From positions 65,238,599-65,302,598 of the forward strand of contig CM067084.1 of NCBI GenBank assembly GCA_034008185.1: DNA of 64,000 bases, in the 5' to 3' direction. This document shows, piece by piece, positions 12,960 to 27,177 of this stretch. The notes below the pieces were generated by a model. That model was not told where the DNA came from and did no database searches. It saw nothing but the letters and a program-made list of their open reading frames with translations. Positions within the stretch are counted from its first letter, which is position 1. Each line of letters begins with the position of its first letter. A program made the position numbers and the translations under genes. This DNA comes from Gorsachius magnificus. Taxonomy: Eukaryota > Chordata > Aves > Pelecaniformes > Ardeidae.

Positions 12960-15900
12960 ATATACAGAGGTCCTTCTCCTGTGTCACATAAGTGCAATTC
13001 TCCATCTTAGTCTCTAACAGTACTCACTGAAATTTGTTGTCTTGTTCAAGAATTTGATTTCAGAATCCAGATTCCCTTCAGAAGGAAGTGGAACACCAAA
13101 GGTCAACTCAAAGCCTAAATTAACACTTTATTTGTATTTCAAATATTTGATTTATTCTTATTGTTCTAATCTGCAAGCACATTTAACTCTTCTCAAATTC
13201 TTTTCTATATTGATTCCTAACTACTTGTCACAACATATTTTAGTAGAATTCTCCTGCCTTTTCTGTCAGGGAGATTAATGAAACCAGATTGTCCTAAAAT
13301 GATTTCTACTTGCTTTATGCTTCATGGAAATCCAGAAAACTTAGTTCTGTTGTATTTTCTCTGTCTAGATCACCATGATATCCAAAAAATACTTTTTTTG
13401 GGTTTTTTTTGCAAAACCTGCCCTTTGTATTTCATAATCCATTTCTTTTTTTTTTCTCTTATCCATGTGTCCAAAGAACTTCTGAATAGTAGTTTTAATA
13501 TCCTTTGCAAGCTCCACCTCAGCTTGAATTCTTGAATTTTTTTCAATTTATATCCAAAACTCTAAAATACATATTTTTTTTGCTGACCAGTCCATTCTTT
13601 TCCCATTCTTTGTAGCCTCAATATCCTTTCTGAGATCATTAGGTCATCCAAGTAGACCTGGGTCTCATAGTCTTCTTTATTTCCTTTCTTTGGAGTCCAC
13701 ATTTGAGATAGCTTTTACACTTCTGCATTATGAAAATGCCAAGTTTTTCAGTCAGTTTGTGCCCCAAGTTTCTCAAATGAATTGACTTCAGTAATTTTCT
13801 TAAATTATCAAATTTATTCCTATGGAAGCGTGAAGCACTGTTAGAAGGTCTGCTTTTAGCTTTCCATTTAATTTCAGCTGAGTAGGCCTTGGATTGCTCA
13901 GTCCAAGTCCAAAGGGGAAGAGGGTTGTTTACAAATAAATTTATAGTTTTCCTCAGCATTTACATAAAACATCAATGTTTGCTGGTTTGACAGTTATTTC
14001 ATACTATTTCAGCAGTCACCCCTAGGAGTAAGTAGGAACTAGCATTATTCCTAGCATTTTCCCAAACTATATCCAGGAACATTTGAATTATTCCAAATAA
14101 TACTGTATGAGTTATAACACATCTCTTCAGTAGCATTATTTCATCAGTAGCATGATCCAAACCCTGAGAATCCATAACAGATCTGCAGCCATACCTTAAT
14201 GGATATTTAATACAAAGATTAAGGTACCAGTTTCTCTACATACAGCAATCTCCAAGGGAAATAGAACTTGCTGATCCACACAATTTCTTCACATGCAGAA
14301 CTCTCTCACTTTCTGTAATTCTATTATTAAGACCTTGCTACTCTAAAGTTTTATTTTCTTACACATCTAATATTCATTTGGCAAAACATTTGTTTCTATT
14401 TTCACTTTTTTACCTCAGTGACATATCTGAAAGTCCTCAGAAATGTAAACTCTAAAGAGCAAAGTCTTTTTCATTGTAAAGTCCAATCACTCCATCTAGC
14501 TTTCCTTCTCCTAGCCTGAATTCCACACTTTTTACCTCACAGATCATTAGATTTAGAGAAGAAATAATTTAGCTAATCATTATCGGTTATATCTATTCTT
14601 AATGGTCCATGGAAAGTTACTGCACTCAGCTCCATGGATGACTCACCTGCTCAGGAAAAGGGTCAGCCACACTGAAGAGATTTTCATTCTCTAAGTGGAC
14701 CAGAGTTCTGACAATCCTCAAGGGAAGGAGGAGGCCAAGTTACCCTCCTCATATCTATTTAGGTTCACTTTAAAGCCAATACTCATAAAAGGCACAAAAC
14801 AGCTTCTACTTCCATCCTCTATTTTTCTTTTGGTCTTCCTAAAGAATCATCTTCAAATTATCCATCAAGGACATTTATAAATAGTTTAAACTTATTACAC
14901 CAATTGCACAGAATCATTAATCTGGGGATGTGTGCACCAACTTCTAAGTGCTAGAAAATGTTACAGAGAGCTGAAAAATATTCTACCCTCTCTGCCACTT
15001 AGGCAGAGACTTCAGATTTCTACAAAAAATATAATGTAAAACCTCAGGATAGGACACCACCCTAAATGAGGGCTGATTCCTTTCCTGGTCTTAAAATGTC
15101 TACCTCCTCTGTTCATGTTTGGTAAATAAGTAGAGAATCTAGTTGGATCCCTCATGTGCCAGTTTTAGGATCAGTACCGAATACCACATTCTTACAGAGG
15201 TTTCTTCACAGTTACTATTTTTAAATGGTTCTTCCAGTAGTCTATCTGCTTCGGGTAAGAAATAATTGATTTCAGTTTTCTCCAGAGATAGATTTTTTCA
15301 TTGACAGGCTCAGCAGGGAAAATAGTAACTTTTAACATTCAAAATCAAATACAGTATTTTGCCCAGTGATCATAATACCTCTCCTATTCACTATTCAACT
15401 AGTGAAAGAAAACTGGGAAAAAAGCAGAAGGGCAATTCTGGCATGACAGGATGCCATAATCCTTCTATCCTACTTTTAAGGTAGTTTTAGACCCTCTCCA
15501 CATCAATAGATGAAAATGTGTTTTCATACATTAGCATTATGGGCTCCAGTCAACTTATCTGCTCTATCTACTTCAAATAAATACTATTCTAGACTATCAT
15601 TTCTTTTACCTCTAAGGGATCGTGTAAAGAAGATCATAAAAAGTTTCACGCAATTGCTTACCTACATGGAATGCTTTCTCAAGCTACATGTATACAAGAA
15701 TATTGAAGGAGACAGAAGGCAAGATGGGCTGCAATTCAGTATGAATTTTAAGATTAATATAGGTAGTTATTCACCTAATTCACCACCAGCTCTTTGGTAT
15801 GAATCTTAACCTCATAACCTTCCAGTTAATATAGCAATAGTAGTTTTGTTCCTTCATTATAGTCATCCCAATAAGAAATTCAGCACAGGTTTCTTCTTAG

Positions 15901-18580
15901 CTGCCTCTATAAATAAGAGAGGAAAAAATTAAAGAATTAATTTATTTCATGAGAAATATGACATTGGAAATTGAAGATGAAGTTTATTTAAAGTGTTTAA
16001 AAACTTTGAAAGCACCACACACTTGCAACTGAACTAATAGGCTAGCAGCTTCTGGGACATATATATACACAAACACAGACATACGAACATGTTCATGTGT
16101 GTGTGTATGTATGTATATATGAACACACAATACACACAAACATCAAAAACTCTGTGTGTGTATGTATATTACATACATATATATGTTCATTATTCCTGTA
16201 GTCTTTTAACTCAGACCATTAGAAATTTGAGGGAATGGTTTGCAATACTTCAAAATTCATATAAAGACTCATTTATTTTTACTTATTTCTAACAGTAATA
16301 GATGGTGATACACATCTTGTAGGCAAGGTAAACCACTAAAAGACTTGTTGAGAGGAGAGCTGCTGCAATGATTTCTTTCAAGTCCCAAAAATGATATCAA
16401 GGCAATCTTTAATCTAAACTTTCTCATTCTTTCCCTTTTTATTAGATATACTTAATCTGTCCCTTTTCTCATCAGATAACTGCTCTCTCAAGTTTTCACT
16501 TGGCCACATAATCTGTATGTTGATTAAACAATAGTGGAACTTTAATGTAGCCAAAACCTTCACAACAGCTATTGTCCTGGAATGTTATGACAATAATTAA
16601 ATAATCCTAAACTTGTTTTCTTATAGATACATTAGTTTCAGGATTAGAATTAATTAATTCTTGACATTCACTTGGAGTAAAACTTGTCCTTAAAGTTTGT
16701 TCCAGAAATAGTAAATGAAAAGGGAAGAATATCCTAGTCTAGAAGGAACAAAGACCACTCTCATTGAATGAAAATTAATTGTCAATCTGAGAATTAGGAA
16801 TTCAAAATTTACTACTTTTGATGTGAGTTATTTCAAAGCAGATGAAATAAGTAACTTAGAAAACATACCTCAGATCACTCTAAAAAAAAAAAAATAAATC
16901 TCCTTTAAGCAAAATATCCTGTTTAACAAAAAAATTAGGCACACACAAATATACAGTTTGATCTTATAAATGTGCTTTTTGCAGAATTTTCAAAAGCTGG
17001 ATTATCACCTGTATATTATATACTTCACTTTAAGTATTGAAACCAGCCCATGGAATGGAGTGTACAAATTACTCATGAGAAAATTACAAGGGAATAACTT
17101 GTATTATGGTTTACATAAAGAAAAGTTATGTTATCGCTATGCTGTCTACTCTACTGATTTTTTTCCCATTCAAAGACATATTGAAAGTCACACTGCAGGA
17201 CAGTAAACTCAATTAACTGATTTTTTTCTATTATATGGCTGTAGCTCAGTGTATTTCTGGATCAGAAGGACCACACTGGCCCTGTGGTGTAAGCCTACAT
17301 CCTATGTTCTGGAAATAAAAGTTAGGTCACAGCTGTTCAACAAATGACTGCCACAGAAAAGTCCAAGGTTCAAAAAATTACTTCCTGCCAAATCAGGAAA
17401 AATACTTGAAATTCCCCATAGAGATAACATTCTATAGGAGTTTAAAAAAAATAATAATAATTTTATTTTGAAAATATTGAGTTGGTTTCATTGCAGAATG
17501 GGGTTAAAATATGTCTTTGGTAATTTGAAAAAGCATGAAAAGATGTACAATTAAATGTACTGATATGATTTGGCCTAAAAATCAAAACAATACATTTGAA
17601 AAGGATGTTTGACAAAAGTAATCAATGCCCAATCAGAGCAAAGCATATTCAAAATTAAGCAAGAAATCTGAGATGTTTTGACTTTCTCACATCAAAGAAT
17701 TATGGTCAACACTTGCTAGATATAAGATCATTTGGTTTTGACAAAGACCAATATTTTTCTTTGAATAGTTTTCAACAACTCTACCTCTGCTGTCAGCCAA
17801 GACAAAGCAGTAAGAAAGGCAGCTGTACCTCCTCTGAAAAGCAGCTAAATTTGCAACTTTCTCAGGGCTGAACTGGATAAATCGGTCCAGCCTTCGGGAA
17901 CATGAATTATAGCTTGATATTTTATTGCCATAAAATTGTTATAATCAGTCAGACTGGTACTTCTTTTAACAAATGGAATTACGGAACCAGTTCCTTAACA
18001 GTATTGAATAATATAACTCCACTGATTCAGTACAACTACTTTGATTTACATGGACAGACTGGACCTCACCATTTATAACCAGTTTACTTTCCAATAAATC
18101 CCCTGAAACATAATAAAATTCATTAGTTTCCCCTAAGAGTGTACATTCTGTGAAACCAGTTACACTTATAGTGTAGTAGTATAAATGTAATTCAGAAGAA
18201 ATTCAGGCCACTATACCTCAGGTATCTCAAACCAATTCTTATGTAACTCTATCAAAGCTGGATGTCACCAGGTGACTTTGGTGGTCATATATTGCTTCTC
18301 AGAGGTATTCATCACTGAAGTATAATCTTACAGTACAATAAAAATGAGATGGTCTACAGGAAAAGAAAAAGAAGTGGGGATAAATTTAGATATCAGAGAA
18401 GAGATACAAATACAGTTAATATTGTTTTAATGTATTTGATTGTATTTTTAGAGTTTTTTCTATCACTTGTGGGAGAATAAGGCATAGAAAAAAAGCAGTT
18501 ACAAATATTCACCAATTCATTCTGTGAATTCAGAATTCAGTCACTCTGATTTCTAGATGTTTCCACCACCATCGGTTCTA
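12960..18580. other. AT-rich non-coding stretch, no gene seen
   Basis: No gene is supported. The segment 13270-15800 is pyrimidine-biased on the plus strand and its minus strand holds a 106-codon open frame (13639-13959) with Lys/Arg-rich content. A YLDD-like tetrapeptide in another frame nearby has no reverse-transcriptase context, so no retroelement is called. The only clear repeat is the TG/TA microsatellite at 16059-16188. Confidence 0.5.
16059..16188. repeat. Compound TG/TA/CA microsatellite
   Basis: Alternating purine-pyrimidine DNA made of atat, acac, gtgt and gtat units, interrupted several times. Two halves are imperfect copies of each other (a gtgtgtgtatgtat block near 16097 and again near 16154), and tatgtatattacatacata near 16161 is a near-palindrome. 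The open frame here that is rich in Met, Tyr, Val and Cys is an artefact of the repeat. Confidence 0.8.
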
Positions 18581-18587
18581 CTCACAC

Positions 18588-18785
18588 CTGTACGTAAAGG
18601 ACAACATTTGAGACAGAGGACTCCTCTTTCTCAGTGATACAGTCTTCCCCATCCATTGGACACCAGACACATTGCCTTGGTGGGAAAAATATTCACCACA
18701 TTTCAGTTGTTCCAAATCACCTTCTGGATAAGGAAAGCCTAGGATTATCATTTCAGCAGCTGTAGCAGATGACACAGAAATTTCC
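18588..18785 (-). other. Exon-like segment (198 nt, open in one frame), unconfirmed
   Basis: Read on the minus strand, a pyrimidine-rich acceptor (tcttgctcttttgtag) is followed by 198 nt and then a donor (GTACAG then gtgtgag). The length is a multiple of three. One base precedes the first full codon and two bases remain at the end, so it is a symmetric exon that would keep frame if skipped. Only this frame is open: the other two hit stops early. The reading starts EISVSSATAAEMI and includes GFPYPEGDLEQLKCGEYF and NVSGVQWMGKTVSL. I recognise no family. A chance open frame or an old transposon fragment remains possible. Confidence 0.25.
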
Positions 18786-18789
18786 CTAC

Positions 18790-21700
18790 AAAAGAGCAAG
18801 ACACTGATTTGCCACACTTGCCAGAAGGCAGTTGGATGTCTTCTTTAGCCCCCCCAAAACATATCTGGCAGTGCCCCTGCCAGGCAGTCCTAAGTAAAAA
18901 TGAGAGCTAAAGAGCATAACTTCAGAGCCGATGCAATGCAAGTTTGTTTCTGAGGATGTCTCAAACTAGACACCTGTCAGAACAGGGATCACTTCTTGCA
19001 GCCAATTTTATAAGTCAGTAAACATCTTCCCCATAATGTATTACAGTGGAGACTTTCTTGTCCTAAATAGTCTTGTCCCTTCCTAGTTTTTACCATAGAA
19101 GCGTCACTAGTCTGATGTTATGCCACCCTCCAGAAAACCACAAGTCATGACCATGGAAGCAAAACACAAGACTTTGCTTCTCAAATGCAGAACACATGTT
19201 CTGATGAAGGATGTCTCACTGGGAGCAGCTCTCATGAGCCCATTTTCTTCCCATACCTCTCCTACAGGAGACAAGGGCTGTCACTACAGATGCTTTAATA
19301 CTCTGAACTGTCACATAGAGGAGTTACAGTAAGAGGAGAATAGGAAGGTATAATTATAGGATGAGAAATAATAGGATTAAATAGGAACTAATGCCAAAAT
19401 AAAAAGAACAAAACCTTTTTATATGAGACATAAAGCTGGAATTCAGTGACTAGGTATAAAAAAGAGAGTTTAAAATGTATTTTTAAGAGGATTATAAGAA
19501 AAAGAAAGTCTAAACTAATGGAAGCTGAGCCATCCAGAAAAGGAAATGAGAAATATAATGAGAAATGTCAGATAAAATAAATTAATGAATTTTATGGTTT
19601 TCAAACTTCTAGAGAAATATTGAATTGTATTCAAAATTGACTACAATGAACCAAATATTTTGGCAGCAGTGATAGGATCCTTAGTATGAGAGTTTTGTCT
19701 AGAGACCTGAAAATCAAAAACTGAAATAAAGAGAGTATTTATCAAGATACAAAGAAAGAAGCATAGATCCAACATTGTCTATACCAACAGTGAAAGTATA
19801 TATAGGAAATTTAAGTTTTAGATAACGGTATTCTAAATAATTGTTGTTAAATTGTCTAAATGTTGTTAGAATTATTCCCTCAATATAATTACAATTCTGA
19901 ATGTTTTAGAAACTTAATAGTCTCTAAAAATAAAAATAAATAAGCTGTTTCAGTGAGAAATTATCTTCCCTACATAAAATGGATGAGAATTGTCAAGTGT
20001 TAAAATATACAGCACTTGTGACTTAGCAGACACTTTACTTTCAGTAGATAGGAATAAACTAAGGAACTTAGGATTCTAAGTTCCACTTTCAAAACCTTCA
20101 CATGTTTAAAAATCACATTTTCAAATGCTTTTAACTGCTGAAGGATGGGAGTAAGTATCTAGTAGGATTGTCAAAAGCCTTTAATCAGGTTAGACAACCA
20201 AAACTTATTGATTTTAAGAAATTGTCTGTCTGAAAATCTTGAGAGATGTATATTTTGATCATTAACTTCTCATAAAACCATTAAAAATGTTTCCACTGTA
20301 CTTTTAAATTTTTGTTTACCTGCTTTTGAAAAATATGGTCCTAGAGTCATCTCTAGACACACATAGTGAGAAAAATAAAGTAGATATTTAGAGTAATAAA
20401 CTTAAAATTCTGTTTTGATGTTTGATTTTTCCAAGTTTTTCACCATAGAAAAGCTTATTTCAAGAAAGAATGAAAAAGATGTTTACTTACTCAAATAAGC
20501 ATCTTTTTTTAAGCTTTAAGCAATGGATATTGACATGGTAAGAGGGTTCTTTCTTTTTTCCTGTGCCCATTTTTGCTATAACTGTCATGTCTCAGCTGCA
20601 AAAGGGCACATTTGGAGTCCTGTAGGCAAACTCTTCATTGTAAGAAGAGCAGGCACATTCTGTTTCAGATGGCAGGTAAGATTTCAGACTACTAAAGACT
20701 ACCAAACTTCAGCCACTGTGCCAACATTATTACATTATTATTTAAATGAAAACGTTTCAGACTCAGAAAGACATGGTAAGGTCTGTCATGTTCAGAAAGC
20801 AATGTCATTGCTAAGCTCTAAGTTCATACTCATCTATTATCAAAGTGTCAGATAACACTGTGTTGATAAGTAGATTAGACAAAGTTTTACTTTATTATTA
20901 TATGAACAAACATCAGTCTTATCTGAATAACTTTTACATGAATTACATTTTCCTCTTTTTTTTTTTTTTTTTCTGATGTATTGTTTCATTAAATCAGCCA
21001 AAAATACTAGGGAGAAAGAGAGACACCTTTTTTTTTGTTGTTGCATGAAGTAATAAAAAACATTTTAATCAATTTCTCCTTTTGTGTAGGGCACAACATC
21101 AAAATTAATTGTTTGTATCCTGATGCAATGAAATGCAGTGAAACAGTGTTGTATATTTATTGAGTTTAATTTAGGTTTAAATTACTATTACATAAAAGTA
21201 GAAAATCCTGTTATAAATTATAGATATCTTATTCTCTTCCAATCCCCTTATTCCCTGTTCCAGGTGGAAGCTAAAACATGTCCTTGAAAACCTAGGATAG
21301 TACATGCTATGTGGTAGATGTTCAAAGAAATATGCTTGAAATCAGTTCTCTGGTTTCTGGTATCATTAAAAGAACTTGCTGTCCTAATTCACAATAAATT
21401 TGCTACAATACTATATCCACTTATGGTAAAGACTAAATGTGTAATACCCTTAGAATTGCAGCTCACTAGCAATTATTTCTGCTATGTGTTATGACATATA
21501 TTTCTCCTGTACTTATGGTAGGATAAAGCATGCTGTGTGAGCACTTCCTTGTGATCCATTTGTGCTATAGAGGTATTTGCCACCTAAATAAAACCTCTTA
21601 ATAGCAACAACCAAACAGAAAAGTGTTGTTAGGGAAACAACAAAAAAGGCAAAAAAAAAAATCATATATACCAAAGCATATACAAAATCATATGCTGGAC

Positions 21701-24700
21701 AGTATAGGAGCTTGATTATATGTCCCTTGAAATCCTAAATATTTGTTCTGCTAATGTGACTGAACTTGGATCATGGGTCAAGAGAGGCTATATCTCTCAC
21801 TAGTAAAGTTGAGAAGAAAGTCTAATAGTGAGTGAATTTAATCAGATTTTTCATAAATTTAGCCTGACTGAGGTTTTTATGGCAGCAGTGACAACTACTT
21901 AAGTGTCATGGATACAGTGACAACCAAAGGACAGTAACACTACTTTTCTCTTCCCAGACAGAAGGAAAACAACTGCTTTTTTCTTCTGGCCATTGCTTCC
22001 TCTAGATCTGTATTCCATCTTTGATGCAGGCCTGTGTCAGGGGACTTGGAAATATTCAGAGTAAATCCCACAACAGGTACTTACAGAACAGTGTAATCAC
22101 AAGAAAGGTTGCGGTTTTTTTCTTTTCCTATCCCTCATTAGTTTGAAACCAGCTTATTACTTGATGGAAAAGGCAAAGCAATGGTAAATCATTTAAGAGG
22201 ACTCACTATGGATCCAGAGACTGATGAGAGTGGGCCTTGTTCCACCCACCCGCCAAGAGCAATTACAAACTACCCACCCAGTTGTAAGTGGGCACATGGC
22301 CACTATAGGTCACCAGTTAAGAGTAGCCACAGATGATACTAGTTACGTTACTGGTGTGACGTTTCTTCTGGAAAACAGGACGCACCTTTTCTCAATTACT
22401 CAACCAGGCTCGAGTAGATCTGTCTTTGTCTCATTTCCCTGCAGTAGACATACAGAACTGTGCCTTTTCTTCATATCTAGGTTTTTACTTCATTTAAACA
22501 CTCTAATATTTTTTACTGTATTTCCATATTTTTAACTCCGTTTCAAATGAACCCTGATTTAATAATAATTTCTTTCTGTGTCCTGCTGCCTGATTTACCT
22601 CAAAAGAAACACCTTTCTTCCCATGTGCCCCTGTCTTTACAGTTCTATAAAAGGGGCATGATCAATGCAGGAAGGCAGATACACAGAACAAAAGCTCTTA
22701 TAGAATACCTCCTTTTCCATTTTAGCGAAGGCTGAACTTCAGAAAACCCAAGATGAAATATAAGAAGCTTAACTTCCAATTATTCCTATGTTTGACCTAA
22801 GACTGGCAAGGAGAAACCATCATAATTTTAAGCATCTTTGCCGTACTCACATTCAGGTTAGGATCTCACAGTTGCTTTTACTTATATTTTAGCTCCTGGG
22901 GTCTCTTATGGGTCCTGCACAGTAGGCAATAATTGGAATGCAATGCATCCCACCCCATCTACAACACATTCCTATTTTTCCCAGTCACTCTGGGGAGCAG
23001 AAATTTTCCAATTAGAAGCATTTGTCAAGTCCATACTCCCATTCATCCAGAGAGTACCTTTGTGCAGTAAGCATCCCATGGGCATTTTCCTCATTTTGTA
23101 AAGGTCCCTTATATTCCCAGTACAAAATTTAATTAGTATAAATAAGTAAGATTAAGAATCTCACAATTATCAAATTTTCCGGCTTAAGACAAATTTATTG
23201 GTTTTGACTTTACTAGCTGTACAACTAACTCCATGTGTATTCGATGAGTCATTTTCTGGGGAAGTGATGAAAGAAAGAAAGCTTGGGAAAAATACTGCAA
23301 TACCTACCACAGATATTTAGCTTCATTACTACTCTGATTCTCTGTGATCATTAAGCTTTTTTGCCTGCATAGGATGAGTGTCCTATTTCTAAATAGATTA
23401 AGGCCCTAATGGTAACCTGTTTATTTATTTATTTTACTTATATTGAGATTTTTATTCCCTAAACTTCCTCAGAGCTCTAATGTAACATGTAACCTGTTTC
23501 CTTTAAAAAAAGGGCCTTTGCTCTTTGGTCACTGGGAAGTGTATCCTGCCATTTCCTCTGATGAGTGTGAGGAAGAACTCTTTGAAACTTTGGTTCTGGC
23601 TTCAGTCTTAGTTGAAACTTTTGACCTATCCATCAGTCAATGCTAAGGAAACCACAGTGCCCACAAAAGCATCAGGTTTGGAAAATCAGACCAGGAAAAA
23701 GTAACTGCATTATGAAGGACAGAATATATCAGACATTTTTTGCTTAAATATATTTTTTTTGCTTTAATATTGCAAGACATCTGTTACCTAAATTGTGCTG
23801 CCTTATTTCTATTTCTTCTTTCATTTCCTGTAGATGAAAGCAAAATGCAACCTTATAAATTAGTCCATCAGCCCTCCTAATTGTATTAACTGAAAAAAAA
23901 TGCTTTTTGCAACATCTAAAGTTAAATCAATTTTATTCATAGAGAAAATAACTTATTACGCTGAGATTTCTGCAAATAACTCCTGTTTACTGTGCTGGGA
24001 TTATTAATCCTCAAACACAAAGCCTCACTTCAAAAAAAACCACAATTATTGCACTTTCTGATGACTGGTTATCATGTCTTTAGGATTAGAGCTAGGTCAA
24101 AGCCCTACCTGTGTTTCATTTAATCTGAGATTTTTTGTACCCTTTCATATCTATTGCTTTGCTAGTTCATAATCAAGAACAAAAAGGTAGTTAAAGTTAG
24201 AACAGACTGAAACCAAAGTCATTCAGGTGATTCAAAGACAACTGGAAGTGAATCAGGACAGACTAGCAGAAGTTACCAGGTGTGGAGAAGCTCTCTGACA
24301 GCATCAAGCTAGTAGTGACAGCTTCTGACATAGCTTCCCCTCTTGGCTCCCCAGCAGTGGGGAGAAAGAGAACAATATAGTAGCTCCTAGTTAGCTCTTA
24401 CATGACAGGACAAGGCCTGGGATATTTGCAGCTCTGCAGTGAAACAGTCCTGGAAAGCTGGAGACAACCTCATTCATTTACTGACTGTGAAAAGATTTGT
24501 TAAATTTTGTTATTCTTATTTATCATAGACATTAGATATATGTGTGTTTGCTGTACTATATCAAATTTGTTGGTTGTCTCTGACCAAAAAAACCCCCAGA
24601 TCCATATGAAGAATAATAAAATAGGTTAAGGAACAACTGAAAGATTGATACAGAAATTTTTAGCTAACATTTACCACCAAAGGTAGAGCAATGTCTCTGA

Positions 24701-25080
24701 ATTTGTTTCTCTACTTCATTCTGGCTTGTTCTCAGTGTTCACACTTCAGGGTTCCTAGAAGTAACACCCATCAGCTACCTATCCAATCCTTTGAGGAACT
24801 GATTAAAAAAAATCACCAGCTTCTCAGAATCTGGTACTGCAAATGTCTAAGAAAACGGACACAGAACACCAGGTGGGTTAGATCATGGAAAGAAAACAGC
24901 TCACAATAAACACATCTTCCAAAAATTAGAAGCTCTCTTCTGCTTTTCAGAAAGATAGTCATGTTCTAACCAGTAAGTATTAATGCAAAATAGAAATAAT
25001 ATGCAGGATAATGAACTACATCAATAAATAAAGTGACCATTGCTATATTCTATTTTTGTCCCAAATCTTTAAGTATAAGG
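18790..25080. other. AT-rich non-coding stretch, no gene seen
   Basis: No gene or repeat family was recognised apart from a 17-base T-run near 20956-20972. A 110-codon open frame at 20523-20855 contains a good donor-like ggcag/gtaaga near 20677, but there is no protein similarity that I can see. The 103-codon frame at 22224-22535 is likewise unrecognised. Confidence 0.5.
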
Positions 25081-25087
25081 TTTACTT

Positions 25088-25183
25088 AGGGACATGGTTT
25101 AGTGGTGGGATGGCAGTGTTAGGTTAATGGTTGCACTTGATGATCTTAAAGGTCTTTACAACCTAAACAATTCTATGATTCTA
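25088..25183 (+). mobile_element. CR1 LINE 3' end (5'-truncated)
   Basis: The sequence gacatggtttagtgg, then cagtgttaggttaatgg, then cttgatgatcttaaaggtct, then ttctatgattct, follows the 3' untranslated end of Chicken Repeat 1. The terminal ATTCTATG-type repeat is the 3' hallmark of CR1, and the extreme 5' truncation to about 96 bases is normal for the family. It is one of the best-preserved repeats in the window and points to a bird or close relative. No target-site duplication is expected or seen, and no coding part remains. Confidence 0.9.
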
Positions 25184-25851
25184 ACTTTTTTCAAATGCAA
25201 TTGCTTATAAAGATTGTTTGCGGATGAAATGTGAGCAACATAGATGGCAATAATAAAACTGTCGCTGTGGTTTCCCCTCAATGAATGGAAGCTTCATTTC
25301 ATTGAAAAAGCTTAGCTCTACATAGCTTGACTTGGGTGAAGGCATACCAGGCACTGTGCTGATCTCGGACCTTAACTGCTTCATGTGACCTCCTGAAAGT
25401 TATGAGAATGGTCCAAACACTCACAGAAATTACTTAGTACAGTTTCATTATGACTACACAAAGCAAAAACTTTAGTAACATGAAGTCTTTTTACTCCGAC
25501 AGTTAAGATAGAGCACATTGTAATCTTAGTAGGCTTTATTGCTAGGAAGAAAGAAAAGTAAAGCATGCTTATCATCATAACTTCTCCCAATTAATGAAAC
25601 CTGTCTGGAGTCAAGTTTCATTTTGTGAGCTATAGGTCTTAAATGCTCAGTGCATACATTTCAGCTCTCAAGGGTCCTTTTCAAAGAGTGAAAGTAAGAA
25701 TTTAGTCAAGCTTTTCAAAGTTTTCAGATCAAGGTTTTCCATGTTGGTATTTCCTGTCTGGGGGCTGTGGTGCAATGCATTTGATAAAGGAGTTTCATTT
25801 TAGGACAATTTCCAAATATTGGTACTTGGGAGAAGACATACTTCTTTATTG

Positions 25852-25879
25852 CTAAAAAAAAAAAGAAATATATATATAT
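25852..25879. repeat. A-run followed by (TA)n
   Basis: A run of about 11 A, then gaa, then five or six TA units. Simple repeat with no further content. Confidence 0.75.
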
Positions 25880-26929
25880 TCCCTTTACCCATCTGATTGC
25901 AAAAGGACTAAAATCTAACACAATGTACCAAACAAAATCCATATTATTGCAATCTTAATCCTGAACTTTGCTGTTTTCCAGCTACATTTATGGTACCAGG
26001 ACACTAAAAAGATCAATGAGTTGTCACTGGACAACTGCACATAAAAAACTCTGAAGATGCAGACATGGATGGAAGCAGTGCATGTCACTGTTTAAACCAC
26101 CTCTGCCTGAGAATACCAAAGTTGTCTACAAACATTAACTTTGTCCCACCATATTATTTTTTTTTTCAAATTAAATGCTGTTAACCTCCCTTTATATGTT
26201 CAGGAAATGAAGCACAAATGAAGGGCTTGACTAGACAATCTTTGGCAGCAGTCAGAATGGAGTCAATTTTCTAAGCCCTTTTCAGGCGGAAAACTTGACC
26301 CATAAGTACAGCCAGCATATTTATATTGGTATTGCTTGCATAGCTTTTTTTTGCTACTTTAAAATTCACTGGCCATAGCACATACAACATATATGGTGAT
26401 GTATGGAAAGAATAGAAGAAAAGGCAATCATGACATAACAAGAGATGCTCACGTCACAAAGTACTGGAATCACACCTCAGTCTGAGCTTCCCCAAAATTC
26501 AGGTATGTTTGGACTCAAGCATTCACTGATCTTTGAGACGCAGATCTAATCTGATTTTTCACAAAGACAAAACAAAATGAAGACACTAGAAAAAACCCTT
26601 ACTAATTATACAATTTCCTGTGCATAACTCTTGATGTCTCATCTGTGTTAGTTGTTCTCTCTCATTCAAATTACTGTTTTCCTGGTTTGTATTGGTTTTT
26701 TTCATATATTAATTAGATCTCAGTGTTTTGAGTGGATCACAATTTTTGGTATTTATTTTTTACTCTAGGAGAATATGGAGGGCTAACTAAGATCCCAACA
26801 CACCTGTATTCTCAGGTGCATAGCTGCATAGCTTTAGCAAAGTTATAGCCCCTTCTCTAAACAGTTATATTTCATAATTTTCATATTTATGAAGAGCCAT
26901 TTCACTGTAATAAGTGGTTCCAGCTGGTA

Positions 26930-27090
26930 TTAGAGCCCAGTAGTGTTAGGCACTGTATTCATGAGGAGAAGACAGTCCAGGTCTTGGTACAATTTAGAAG
27001 GACAAGACACAGAAGGAGTAAAAGCGGAAACAGTACAGGGAAGTTAAGTGGCTTTCTCAGGACCTTATGGTGCCAAGTTCAATGCTGTTT
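26930..27090 (+). mobile_element. Old amniote LINE/SINE tail (L3/MIR-like remnant)
   Basis: The words agtgttaggcactgta, agaagacagtccaggtc, gacaagacacag and gggaagttaagtggcttt occur in the order found in a very old repeat tail common in reptile genomes (remembered form: gtgctaggcactgtacaaac ... agacagtccctgcc ... gaggttaagtgacttgccc). Divergence is high. I assign it to the CR1/L3 or MIR-type tail class. The boundary is approximate and the family was not searched. Confidence 0.55.
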
Positions 27091-27177
27091 AAAGCAGACA
27101 ACATGACAGCTAAGGGATTATGTTTCACAATTTTCACAGTAAGTATTCGGGCTTACAGATTTCTTGTCTCATTTCTA

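Noticed and set aside
13639..13700. YLDD-like tetrapeptide on the minus strand, suggesting a retroviral or LTR reverse transcriptase
   Set aside because: None of the other reverse-transcriptase blocks is found upstream or downstream at the right spacing, and the flanking frame is Lys/Arg-rich without structure. No LTRs were found either.
16089..16292. Open frame rich in Met, Tyr and Val
   Set aside because: It is produced by translation of the TG/TA microsatellite.
20523..20855. 110-codon open frame with internal donor-like site
   Set aside because: No protein similarity is recognised, and the frame runs through the donor without any matching acceptor of good quality.
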